Below, piece after piece: positions 7,675 to 15,094 of a stretch of DNA of 64,000 bases. The DNA is from Scatosoma sp002474405. Its GTDB lineage: Bacteria > Bacillota > Clostridia > Christensenellales > Borkfalkiaceae. The position numbers and the translations under genes are program-made. The DNA lies in the NCBI GenBank assembly GCA_937892545.1, contig CALAFO010000054.1, positions 1 to 64,000 on the forward strand. The letters are read 5' to 3'. Each line of letters begins with the position of its first letter. The stretch's first letter is position 1. Below the pieces are notes generated by a model. The model was given only the letters and a program-made list of their open reading frames with translations, did no database searches and was not told the origin of the DNA.

Positions 7675-9501
7675 TTAAAATACGATTTTCACGTATCTGT
7701 CCACGCCGAAATCGTCCTTTAAAATCATCGAATAATCGCAGTATTTAAACAACTTCACAACGGCTTGCGCCTCGTCGATGCCCACTTCCATCAGAAGCGA
7801 GCCGCCCTTTTCCATATACTTTCCCGCTTCGTTTGCGATTCTGCGGTAAAAATCCAGTCCGTCCTTTCCTCCGTCCAGCGCCAGATGCGGCTCGTGGTCT
7901 TTCACCTCTCTTTCCAGCGTGGGAATCACGTCCGTCGGAATATACGGCGGGTTGGAAACGATTAAATTGAACCGCCCGCGCAGGCGCGAGAACAAATCGG
8001 ACTGCACGAACTTCACTTCCGCCTTGCATTTCGCGGCGTTGTTTTTCGCCACTTCCAGCGCGCCTTCCGAAATGTCGCACGCCGTAACCTGCAGCTTCAT
8101 GTTTTTCTTGTCGCTCTCTTTTTTCAGCGCAATCGCAATCGCGCCGCTGCCCGTGCACAAATCCAGCACCTTGTCGCCGGGCTCCGCCGAAGAAAGCGCC
8201 AGCCGAGTAAGTCCTTCCGTCTCCGGGCGCGGAATCAGCACTCTTTCGTCCACCGCCAGTTCGTAGCCGTAAAAATCGGTGTTGCCCACAATATACCACA
8301 GCGGTCTGCCCGTCAGGCGCTCGTCCGCCATATCCAGAATTTCGCGCACCTGTTCGCTTTTCAGCAGTCTTTCCTCGCTGCTCACCGCGCTTTTTTGAAT
8401 CCCCAGCGTCAGCGCGAAAATCCATTCCGCCTCTTCGCCGTCGATGTTCGCGCGCGCAAACCGCTTTTTCGTGGCGGCAAGCAGTTTGCTCATCTCCCCC
8501 GCCACCGCAAACGAAGTTTCGGGCACGCTCTCGTCGGAATCCATCAGCAGTACGCGCCGGAACGCCTCGATGGCGCATTCGATCATGCCGTCCTCCGGCT
8601 CGCGCGTCGTCAAAAATTGCAACAGCAACCCCGGCGCCTTGAAAATCGTCATGATTTTCCCGTCCGTTTTCGAAAGCGCGCGCAGAATTTCGTAAGAAAC
8701 GCCCGCCACCAGCGGCAACAGCAGCAGCTTGAAACAAAAACGCAGCACCGCGTCTATTTTTTTGTTGCCCACGTACAGCCAGCCGCCCACCAGCGAATTC
8801 GCCAGCGAAAACACCAGAATGCTCACCAGCATCACCAGAAACAAAAAGGTGGTGCCGCATCTGTCGTGCACGCGCGAACAGCCGCGCACGTTTTCCACAT
8901 TGAGTTCCAGCCCTTGTTCGTACGCCGTAATCGTCTTGTGTTCCGCCCCGTGGCACATAAATACGCGCTTGAGCGACGGCACCAGCGAAATCAGCGCCAG
9001 ATACAGAATAAAAATACCGATGCGCACGCCGCCTTCCACAAGGTTGAACAGAATTCCGCCGTGTTCCGTGCGGCTTAAATTCGTCAGCCCCGTTACCCAT
9101 TGCGGCAGCGCCACAAACAGCCCCACGGCAAGCACAATGCCGAGAAGCACGGAAATAAAATTGAAAATGCCGCTTAAATCTATCTTGTGCTTTTCCGCCA
9201 GCCATTTTTCGGCTTTCGAAGGCGTTTCGTCCTCTTCTTCGGCAACGGCGGCGCTGCGCAGCAGCACTTTATTGCCCACGATTAAAGAAGAGATAAACGC
9301 AACCACGCCGCGCACCAGCGGCAGACGCAGAAATTTGTTGCGCTTTTCGGGCGGAACCAGCCGCTCGCTTTCCACCTGAATTTTGCCGCGCGGATCGCGC
9401 ACGGCGGTAGCCATGGAAGTTTTTCCGCGCATCATCACGCCTTCCAGCACCGCCTGCCCGCCGATATACGTGCGGTTTGTCTTTTTCGTATGTTTTTTCA
9501 A
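7675..9501 (-). CDS. prmC: fusion of DUF1385 membrane protein and release factor glutamine methyltransferase PrmC
   Basis: One 608-residue reading frame holds two proteins that are usually separate. Residues 1 to about 310 are a DUF1385 protein: GGQAVLEGVMMRGK near the start, several membrane helices, and the conserved MCHGAEHKTI and RCGTTFLF motifs. Residues about 335-608 are PrmC/HemK, which methylates the Gln of the GGQ motif of release factors: helical N-terminal domain, SAM motif LDLCTGSGAIAIALK, and the NPPY catalytic motif at 517-520. The start is TTG at 9501. No stop or restart signal is visible between the halves. Adjacent prfA encodes its substrate. The fusion would tether PrmC to the membrane. 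Confidence 0.9.
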   Translation of the reverse strand: MKKHTKKTNRTYIGGQAVLEGVMMRGKTSMATAVRDPRGKIQVESERLVPPEKRNKFLRLPLVRGVVAFISSLIVGNKVLLRSAAVAEEEDETPSKAEKWLAEKHKIDLSGIFNFISVLLGIVLAVGLFVALPQWVTGLTNLSRTEHGGILFNLVEGGVRIGIFILYLALISLVPSLKRVFMCHGAEHKTITAYEQGLELNVENVRGCSRVHDRCGTTFLFLVMLVSILVFSLANSLVGGWLYVGNKKIDAVLRFCFKLLLLPLVAGVSYEILRALSKTDGKIMTIFKAPGLLLQFLTTREPEDGMIECAIEAFRRVLLMDSDESVPETSFAVAGEMSKLLAATKKRFARANIDGEEAEWIFALTLGIQKSAVSSEERLLKSEQVREILDMADERLTGRPLWYIVGNTDFYGYELAVDERVLIPRPETEGLTRLALSSAEPGDKVLDLCTGSGAIAIALKKESDKKNMKLQVTACDISEGALEVAKNNAAKCKAEVKFVQSDLFSRLRGRFNLIVSNPPYIPTDVIPTLEREVKDHEPHLALDGGKDGLDFYRRIANEAGKYMEKGGSLLMEVGIDEAQAVVKLFKYCDYSMILKDDFGVDRYVKIVF

Positions 9502-9600
9502 TTCCCGAAAATTTCCTTATTTTTAATCGATTTGCGCCTGTTCAGGCTGCCTCCCGCTTTGGTTTCCGGGCGCGCCGCGCTTTCCGGAAAACAAAGCAAC

Positions 9601-9639
9601 GGAAAAAAGGGCTTTAAGATGAGTAGCACCTTAAAGCCC
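9601..9639 (-). terminator. intrinsic terminator after rpmE
   Basis: Minus strand stem GGGCTTTAAG / CTTAAAGCCC is followed directly by TTTTTT. It lies 16 bases after the rpmE stop. The plus strand downstream side is also T-rich but no plus-strand gene precedes it. Confidence 0.85.
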
Positions 9640-9654
9640 GTTTCTTCTTTTTCC

Positions 9655-9858
9655 TTACATACCGTATCTTTTCTTGAATTTATCGATACGTCCGCCGGTA
9701 TCAACCAGTTTCTGCTTGCCCGTAAAGAAGGGGTGGCAACTGCTGCAAATATCCACTTTAAGAACGTCTCCCTCTTTCGTGGTTCCCGTCTTGAATGTGG
9801 CACCGCAGGCGCAGACAACCGTTACTTCGTGATATTTAGGATGAATATCGGATTTCAT
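9655..9858 (-). CDS. rpmE: 50S ribosomal protein L31, zinc-binding form
   Basis: A 67-residue protein opening MKSDIHPKYHEVTVVCACG, the standard L31 start. Four cysteines (the CAC pair at 16 and 18, and CSSC at 37 and 40) form the zinc site, so this is the C+ type used under zinc-replete conditions. The end GRIDKFKKRYGM is typical. It has its own consensus promoter (9907-9935) and its own terminator, so it is monocistronic. The Shine-Dalgarno lies in the GAGGTGAGAG segment just upstream. Confidence 0.97.
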   Translation of the reverse strand: MKSDIHPKYHEVTVVCACGATFKTGTTKEGDVLKVDICSSCHPFFTGKQKLVDTGGRIDKFKKRYGM

Positions 9859-9906
9859 AATCTCTCACCTCGCTCAAAAGTGCTTTCCTGTATCAGATGC
9901 TTTTCA

Positions 9907-9935
9907 ATTATAGCGTTTTTTCTTCTCTTCGTCAA
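9907..9935 (-). promoter_or_regulatory. sigma-A promoter for rpmE
   Basis: Minus strand TTGACG, 17 bases, TATAAT, giving a leader of about 40 bases. It is back to back with the plus-strand promoter at 9965. Confidence 0.85.
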
Positions 9936-9964
9936 CTGTTTTTGCACGAATTTACGAAAAATAG

Positions 9965-9993
9965 TTGCAAATTTCGCCCGAATAAGCTATACT
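9965..9993 (+). promoter_or_regulatory. sigma-A promoter for the MDR-family gene and yfcE
   Basis: Plus strand TTGCAA, 17 bases, TATACT, about 45 bases before the ATG at 10039. Confidence 0.75.
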
Positions 9994-10038
9994 ATCAATA
10001 TGCAGGCGCTTTTTCGCCGTGCAAATCAAGGTATTCTT

Positions 10039-11031
10039 ATGAAAATCTGGCAATTACTTTCCCCTAAAAACTTAACCCGCGCGGATCGGGAAACTCCTCC
10101 CCCCGCCGAAGGCTACGCCAAAGTGAAAATCACCCGCGCGCTTTTATCCGAAGCCGACGCGGCTGTGTATTCGGGCGCGCAAAAAGTAAAATACCCCGTC
10201 GTTCCCGGCAGATACGCCGTGGGGCAGGTGGTGGAAACGGGCGCCGACGCCTATTTCAATAAGGGCGACCGCGTTTATCTTGCCGACTGCGTGGAAAACG
10301 ACGAAACGGAAAGCGGAATCGATATCGCGGGCGAAACCCGCGACGGCTACTACCGCGATTTCGCCTATGTTTCCGCACAGGAAGCCTACGTTCTGCCCCC
10401 TTCCGTTTCCGACGACGCGGCGTTTTTAATCGACGCCGTGGCTACCGCGGAAAAAATCGTGGACGAAACGGGCGCGGACGTCGGGCAGCACGTGCTCGTC
10501 GTCGGCGGCGGATTATACGCCAACGTGTTGTGTCAGATTTTAATCTGGCACAGAGTGGTGCCCGTTCTTGCGGATAACAACCCCGAACGGCTTGCACTCG
10601 CCAAAAAATGCGGCATTTACTACACGTTCCCGTACGACGATACGCTGAAAAAAAATCTTCTCCGCATCACGGGCGGCATGCTGGCGGACGCGGCGGTGTA
10701 CTTCGCGTTTTCCAACAAAAGCGAGCCTTCGCGCGTGTTTTCGCTCACGCGCCGCGGCGCCACGGCGGTATTTTGTTCCCGAACGGAAAAAAGCCTTGCC
10801 GTAAACCTCGAAAACGCCATGAAAAACGACGTATCCGTGCAATGCGTTTCCAATAACCGCGATTACGTTTCGGGTGCCATCAACGTGCTTTTGAACAAAG
10901 CGGTGAATTATTCCGAATTTACGTTCAATCAGTCCTCCGAAGAGGCGTTGCCCGCCGCGCTCGAACGCTTTTCCGCGGGCGACACGTCGGTTCTGAACGA
11001 GGAATTTAACATCTTCAAATTTATTTTTTAA
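10039..11031 (+). CDS. medium-chain dehydrogenase/reductase family protein lacking zinc ligands
   Basis: A 330-residue protein with the MDR layout: a GroES-like N-terminal barrel (to about residue 130), then a Rossmann domain with VLVVGGGLYANVLCQIL in place of the usual GxGxxG loop. The Cys and Glu/His residues that hold catalytic zinc in alcohol dehydrogenases are missing (LSEADAAVYSG where Cys-Gly-Ser/Thr-Asp is usual), and there is no structural four-Cys loop. It is therefore either a zinc-independent reductase or a non-catalytic relative. The start has AAGG eight bases upstream. It is 17 bases from yfcE, with which it should be cotranscribed. Substrate unknown. Confidence 0.75.
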   Translation: MKIWQLLSPKNLTRADRETPPPAEGYAKVKITRALLSEADAAVYSGAQKVKYPVVPGRYAVGQVVETGADAYFNKGDRVYLADCVENDETESGIDIAGETRDGYYRDFAYVSAQEAYVLPPSVSDDAAFLIDAVATAEKIVDETGADVGQHVLVVGGGLYANVLCQILIWHRVVPVLADNNPERLALAKKCGIYYTFPYDDTLKKNLLRITGGMLADAAVYFAFSNKSEPSRVFSLTRRGATAVFCSRTEKSLAVNLENAMKNDVSVQCVSNNRDYVSGAINVLLNKAVNYSEFTFNQSSEEALPAALERFSAGDTSVLNEEFNIFKFIF

Positions 11032-11048
11032 ATATAAGGTACAAAATT

Positions 11049-11630
11049 ATGTCTGATAAAATTTATGCGATTGCTTCCGATATTCACGGTTCGGCGAAAT
11101 GGTGCGAAAAATTTCTTGCCGCCGCCGAAAAAGCGGGGGCGGACAAGCTGCTGCTTCTGGGAGATTTGCTCTATCACGGTCCGCGCAACGATCTGCCCGA
11201 AGAATACGATACGAAAAAGGTGGTAAAACTGCTTTCCGCCGTGAAAGACAAAATCGTCTGCGTGCGCGGCAATTGCGAAGCGGAAGTGGATCAGATGGTG
11301 CTGCCCTTCCCCTGCCTTGCCAATTACGCGCTGTTTCCTTATGCTTACGGCGATGAAAACGGCGAAAAGTTTTCGGATTTGTTTTTAACGCACGGGCATT
11401 TGTATTCGGCGGAAAAACCGCCCCTTCTGAACGCGGGCGACGTGCTGTTCAACGGGCATTTTCACGTGCCTTGCCATAAACGGCTGGAAAACGGAGCGTA
11501 TTATCTGAACTGCGGCTCGGTATCGCTGCCCAAAGAAAATTCGCCGCACTCGTTCGTACTGCTGCAAGGCGGGCGCTTCGTCTGGATAGATCTGGCTACG
11601 GGCAAACCGTTCGACGAATTTTCACTGTAA
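11049..11630 (+). CDS. yfcE: YfcE/MJ0936-type metallophosphoesterase
   Basis: A 193-residue calcineurin-like phosphodiesterase. All metal-site motifs are present in order: DIHGS near residue 11, GDLLYHGPRN near 38, RGNCE near 74, THGH near 113 and GHFHVP near 136, then NCGSVSLPK, which is typical of the YfcE subgroup. Members hydrolyse phosphodiester model substrates with Mn2+; the physiological substrate is unknown. It is the second gene of a two-gene unit with the MDR protein and is followed by a strong terminator. Confidence 0.9.
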   Translation: MSDKIYAIASDIHGSAKWCEKFLAAAEKAGADKLLLLGDLLYHGPRNDLPEEYDTKKVVKLLSAVKDKIVCVRGNCEAEVDQMVLPFPCLANYALFPYAYGDENGEKFSDLFLTHGHLYSAEKPPLLNAGDVLFNGHFHVPCHKRLENGAYYLNCGSVSLPKENSPHSFVLLQGGRFVWIDLATGKPFDEFSL

Positions 11631-11651
11631 CGCCCCTCCCGCATAAAAATT

Positions 11652-11695
11652 CCCCCGCAACGATTTTCCGGAAATCGCGGCGGGGTTTTTATTTT
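11652..11695 (+). terminator. intrinsic terminator after yfcE
   Basis: A CCCCGC / GCGGGG outer stem and a CGATTT / AAATCG inner stem form a bulged hairpin, followed by TTTTTATTTT. It begins 21 bases after the yfcE stop. Confidence 0.85.
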
Positions 11696-11820
11696 ATCGA
11701 AAAAACGGCGTTTTCCGGCTTTTATGCGGCTTGGCGCAAGTGCCCCTGCCCGCATACATGAAAATCCGACGGCAACCGCGAAAAATCGACTTGCAAAAAA
11801 CGTCGTATGCGTTTCCGGGC

Positions 11821-11853
11821 ACGGGTTTCACCCGCTTCGTAACGGACTGTTGC
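11821..11853 (+). repeat. short repeat, family 2 (hairpin plus TTCGTAACGGACTG), copy 1
   Basis: CGGGTTTCACCCG hairpin followed by CTTCGTAACGGACTGTTGC. Copies with the same order lie at 11885, 14931 and 30535. All are intergenic. I see no coding potential. Confidence 0.7.
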
Positions 11854-11884
11854 CTTGACGTTTGAAATTGAACTAACTTGCCTT

Positions 11885-11915
11885 GCGGGCATCGTCCGCC
11901 TTGCAACGGACTGTT
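11885..11915 (+). repeat. short repeat, family 2, copy 2 (diverged)
   Basis: GCGGGCATCGTCCGC hairpin followed by CTTGCAACGGACTGTT. It follows copy 1 by about 30 bases. It differs in the hairpin loop and at GTAAC/GCAAC. Confidence 0.55.
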
Positions 11916-11934
11916 CGGAGAGGGCTTTATTCTC

Positions 11935-12200
11935 TGTTTTTCCTGCTTTCCCCTTTTTCGCGTTTTTCTCTTAGAAGAGAAAAACGCGAAAAAACCTACG
12001 GTAGCGGGAACCCTTGTCGAATTGCCGTTTTAAGGCAATTTCGGCAAGTAGAGTGGCGCAAAACACTAATACTTGCTTTCCCCTTCGGGAATCCTTGTTG
12101 CGTTGCCGTCAGGCAAGCGCAGCAAGTAGAGTGGCGAATCTCCTTTCCCTTGCTTTCCCCTTCGGGGAGAGTGGCGCGAAGCGCCGAGAGAGGTCATGAC
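11935..12200 (+). repeat. REP-like palindromic repeat cluster, family 3 (TTGCTTTCCCC...), three units
   Basis: This gene-free stretch between convergent yfcE and grpE holds three units that each begin TGCTTTCCCC. Unit 1 (about 11947-12055) contains a perfect 19-bp inverted repeat (TTTTTCGCGTTTTTCTCTT, AG, then its complement) and ends CAAGTAGAGTGGCGCAAAA. Unit 2 (about 12071-12145) contains a different central hairpin and again ends CAAGTAGAGTGGCG. Unit 3 (about 12150-12200) is short: TCCCC TTCG GGGGA-type hairpin, then GGCGC GAA GCGCC, then GAGAGGTCAT. The same pattern recurs at 30519-30775. No reading frame here is convincing. Confidence 0.7.
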
Positions 12201-12227
12201 GATAGAGATCATTCGGCATTAAAAATT

Positions 12228-12278
12228 GAAAAAACTGTAAATCTATCTTTTGCGGATAAATTTACAGTCTAACTTTTT
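12228..12278. terminator. bidirectional terminator between the repeat cluster and grpE
   Basis: Stem ACTGTAAAT / ATTTACAGT is extended inward by TATC / GATA. On the minus strand the stem runs straight into TTTTTT (grpE side); on the plus strand CTAACTTTTTT follows. Confidence 0.75.
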
Positions 12279-12337
12279 TGTTGATTTTTACAGCCTTTTT
12301 AAAATCTTTGCACAAGCCGCGCTATGATACAAACGCG

Positions 12338-13021
12338 TCAGGAAACCACGATAACCTGCGCGTAACGCAGCACTTTATCGCCTTTCTTATACCCCTTCAG
12401 GTACACCTGCTTCACGGTGCCGCTCTCTTCGCCGTTTTCCGCGGGCACAGCCATAATCGCTTCCGCTTCGTCGGCGGAAAACGCTTTGCCCGTCGGATCG
12501 ATCGCTTCGATGCCCTCGTCCGCCAGCACCTTTTCAAAGCTTTTCAGCACCATTTCCAAGCCCTTTTTCGTCTGCTCGTCCTTGCACGAAGACAGGGCGC
12601 GTTCCAGATTGTCTCCCACGGGGAACAGCGCAGATACCACGTCGTTTCTGCCTTCCGCATAGCGCGTAGCCGACTGTTTTTCCGTACGTCTGCGATAATT
12701 TTCGTATTCGGCTGTAACGGCGTACCATTTACGCTTGTTTTCTTCCGCCTCTTTTTTCAGCTCGTCGATTTCGGCGAAAAGTTTCTTCTTCTTTTCGCAT
12801 TTCTCGCCTTTTTCGTTCTTCATCTCCGCGTCCGCGCACTCCTCGTGTTTTTCGCATGTTCCGTCCGCCTGCTTTTTGCCGCAGCACGTATTCTTTTCGT
12901 TTTCCGCCGTTTCCGTATTCTGCGCGTTTTCGCAAACGACTTCTTCCGTGCCCGCACCGCCGCATTGTTTTTCGCAGCCGCCGCACGATTTATTTTCTTC
13001 TTTTTTCATTTCTTCCGACAT
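12338..13021 (-). CDS. grpE: GrpE nucleotide exchange factor with Cys-rich N-terminal extension
   Basis: A 227-residue DnaK cofactor. The C-terminal half is ordinary GrpE: a coiled coil ending in EYENYRRRTEKQSATRYAEG, FPVGDNLERAL, and the beta domain ending GYKKGDKVLRYAQVIVVS. The first 75 residues are unusual, with about ten cysteines in CGGCEKQCGG, NTCCGKKQADGTC, HEECAD and GEKC, mixed with charged residues. The start at 13021 is chosen because GGCGGAG lies upstream; an in-frame ATG further up adds RCRKVRQK. hrcA, dnaK and dnaJ are not adjacent, unlike in most Bacillota. Confidence 0.93.
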   Translation of the reverse strand: MSEEMKKEENKSCGGCEKQCGGAGTEEVVCENAQNTETAENEKNTCCGKKQADGTCEKHEECADAEMKNEKGEKCEKKKKLFAEIDELKKEAEENKRKWYAVTAEYENYRRRTEKQSATRYAEGRNDVVSALFPVGDNLERALSSCKDEQTKKGLEMVLKSFEKVLADEGIEAIDPTGKAFSADEAEAIMAVPAENGEESGTVKQVYLKGYKKGDKVLRYAQVIVVS

Positions 13022-13116
13022 TTCTTCTCCGCCTTTTTGCCGAACTTTTCGGCAACGCATAAAAATTTCATTATATTTATAATGCGATTTCCGAAAAATT
13101 AAACGCAAAACGCCGT

Positions 13117-13425
13117 TTAAAATTCAAGGTGCACAAACCCGTCGCGCGAAGAACGCCGATAGAAAATCGCCTTTCTGCCAATCACCGCCACGGGAATCGC
13201 CCCCAGAAGGTCGGCTACGTTTTCGGCAAGATTCACCGCGTCGTCGTCCGCCGTTTCCAGCACGTTCACCTTAATCAGCTCGCGCGCTTCCAGCGCGTCG
13301 GAAAGCGTCTTTAAAAGATTGTCGGTAATTCCGCCCTTGCCTATCTGCGCAATCGGCGAAATAGTGGACGCCATCGACTTCATTTTGCTTCTTTGTTTAC
13401 TTGTAATTGTTTCTCTTGTAATCAT
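13117..13425 (-). CDS. yhbY: YhbY-type CRM-domain RNA-binding protein
   Basis: A 102-residue single-domain protein. TSKQRSKMKSMAS, then SPIAQIGKGGITDNLLKTL and ALEARELIKVNVLE follow the CRS1-YhbY consensus, including the GxxG-like IGKGG loop, and the end GRKAIFYRRS is typical. Family members bind RNA and associate with pre-50S particles. It lies downstream of obgE, another 50S assembly factor, with repeat copy A in the 163-base space between. Confidence 0.9.
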   Translation of the reverse strand: MITRETITSKQRSKMKSMASTISPIAQIGKGGITDNLLKTLSDALEARELIKVNVLETADDDAVNLAENVADLLGAIPVAVIGRKAIFYRRSSRDGFVHLEF

Positions 13426-13464
13426 AATGTTTTTCCTTATTCAAAAAACGCGGCTTAAAACCAA

Positions 13465-13584
13465 GCATTCGAAGAATGGTGCAGATTGCGAGATTTATCG
13501 AGTACGACCGCCGCGATTTTACTCATGGTAAATGAGCAAGGACGCACGCAGATGAAGCCGCCGGCTGCGCTATTATACGAATGC
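13465..13584 (+). repeat. 120-base inverted-end element, family 1, copy A
   Basis: The ends are imperfect inverted repeats of 19 bases (GCATTCGAAGAATGGTGCA at left; TGCGCTATTATACGAATGC at right) that pair at 17 of 19 positions counting two G-U pairs. Inside is a TTTAC / GTAAA hairpin. The element ends four bases before the obgE TAA codon (13589-13591), so on the obgE transcript it begins right after the stop. Copy B (18769-18888) is also 120 bases and matches at 101 of 120 positions without gaps. No reading frame spans it. Confidence 0.85.
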
Positions 13585-13588
13585 GTAT

Positions 13589-14869
13589 TTATTCCACAAA
13601 GTCAAATTCGACGTCCCCTATCGACACGGTATCTCCCTCTTTGCAGCCCGCCTCTTTCAAAGCGGAAATCACGCCGCGAAGCCGAAGCACTTTCTGAAAA
13701 TACTGCATGGAATCGGGATTGTTCAGCACCACGTTTCGGCAAAGCATATCGATCAGCCCGCCGATCACCACAAACGCGCCGTTCTCGTCGCGTACGATTT
13801 CGTAGGTCAGCTCGCCGCCGGAAGCGTATTCGAACTTTTCTTCCACAGGCACGGGCTGTACGGGCGGCAGCGTTTTCAAAATTTCGAAAATTCCCGAAAT
13901 CAAAGCTTCCGTTCCCTCGCCCGATACCGCCGTAATCGGAAAAATTTTATATTTCCTGCCGAATTTTTTCTTAAACGCCGTCAGGTTTTCCTTCGCTCCC
14001 GCCACGTCGCACTTGTTGCAAGCAACCACCTGCGGCAGTCCCGCCAGCTTCTCGCTGTATTCTTTCAGCTCCGCGTTAATCTGTTTGAAATCTTCTATCG
14101 GGTCGCGCCCCTCGCAGCCGGAAATATCCACCACGTGGCACAGCATCCGCGTGCGTTCGATATGCTTTAAAAAGTCGTGTCCCAGCCCCGCGCCCTTCGC
14201 TGCGCCCTCGATAAGTCCCGGAATATCCGCCGCCACAAACGTATCGTCGTAATAACGCACCACGCCGAGATTGGGAGAAAGCGTGGTGAAATGATAGTTT
14301 GCAATCTTCGGTTTCGCCGCCGAAATTTTCGAAAGCAGCGTGCTCTTTCCCACATTCGGGAAGCCCACAAGCCCTACGTCCGCTATCACTTTCATTTCCA
14401 GAATCACGGTATGCGGAAAGGCGCGCTCGCCTTTCTGCGCGAAGTTGGGCGCGTGCCGCCGCGCCGTGGTAAACCGTACGTTGCCTTTGCCGCCGTTGCC
14501 GCCGCGCGCCACAAGAATTTTTTCGCCGTCCGAAAACACGTCGCAAACGATTTTCCCCGTCTCTCCGTCTTTCACCAGCGTACCGAGCGGCACCGCGATT
14601 TCCACGTCCGCGCCGCCCTTGCCGCTGCAACGGTTCGTGCCGCCGCGTTCGCCGTTGCCCGCCTCGAATTTCGATTTGAAACGGAACGAAAAAAGGTCGG
14701 TCATGTCCTTGTCTCCCACAAAATAGATATCGCCGCCCTTACCGCCGTCGCCGCCGTCCGGTCCGCACGCGGGTTTGCCTTTAAAGGCTTTGAACGAGTT
14801 CATTCCGTCGCCGCCGTCGCCCGCCTTGATTGTAATTTTCACCTTGTCGGTGAACATACCTGTCGCCAT
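13589..14869 (-). CDS. obgE: GTPase ObgE/CgtA, ribosome assembly
   Basis: A 426-residue protein with the three Obg parts. The glycine-rich Obg fold (residues 1-160, with GDGGDG and GGNGGKGN turns) is followed by the G domain (G1 GFPNVGKSTLL at 169-179, then TTLSPNLG, DIPGLIEGA and NKCD). The C-terminal OCT domain ends GDVEFDFVE. It acts in late 50S maturation. The start at 14869 has GCGGAG upstream; an in-frame extension of 17 residues is hydrophobic and unlike the family. Its promoter is at 14902-14930. YhbY downstream fits a ribosome-assembly unit. Confidence 0.97.
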   Translation of the reverse strand: MATGMFTDKVKITIKAGDGGDGMNSFKAFKGKPACGPDGGDGGKGGDIYFVGDKDMTDLFSFRFKSKFEAGNGERGGTNRCSGKGGADVEIAVPLGTLVKDGETGKIVCDVFSDGEKILVARGGNGGKGNVRFTTARRHAPNFAQKGERAFPHTVILEMKVIADVGLVGFPNVGKSTLLSKISAAKPKIANYHFTTLSPNLGVVRYYDDTFVAADIPGLIEGAAKGAGLGHDFLKHIERTRMLCHVVDISGCEGRDPIEDFKQINAELKEYSEKLAGLPQVVACNKCDVAGAKENLTAFKKKFGRKYKIFPITAVSGEGTEALISGIFEILKTLPPVQPVPVEEKFEYASGGELTYEIVRDENGAFVVIGGLIDMLCRNVVLNNPDSMQYFQKVLRLRGVISALKEAGCKEGDTVSIGDVEFDFVE

Positions 14870-14901
14870 AAATTTCTCCGCATAAATAACGCTGTGCAAT
14901 A

Positions 14902-14930
14902 AGTATAACAAAAAACGCAAAAAAAATCAA
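14902..14930 (-). promoter_or_regulatory. sigma-A promoter for obgE
   Basis: Minus strand TTGATT, 17 bases, TATACT, about 30 bases before the ATG. The -35 box abuts repeat family 2 copy 3. Confidence 0.7.
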
Positions 14931-14957
14931 CGGGTTTCACCCGTTTCGTAACGGATT
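14931..14957 (+). repeat. short repeat, family 2, copy 3
   Basis: CGGGTTTCACCCG hairpin followed by TTTCGTAACGGATT, nearly identical to the copy at 11821. It lies directly upstream of the obgE promoter. The rest of 14958-15094 shows nothing I can name. Confidence 0.7.
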
Positions 14958-15094
14958 TTCCCGTCGTCTCTTAAATTCGGCTGTCCGCACCGCCGTTAAT
15001 TTTCCGCCGCGACGGAAAAAGCACGGTTAAAAAGTTTCTTCCGCCCTCCGTTCCGCCGTTTCCGGATCCGTTCCGGCTGCCGTAAATTTTTCAA

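Noticed and set aside
12338..13108. Longer GrpE start adding about 29 residues, and a CIRCE-type heat-shock operator upstream
   Set aside because: The upstream extension has no ribosome site as good as that of 13021, and no CIRCE inverted repeat is visible.
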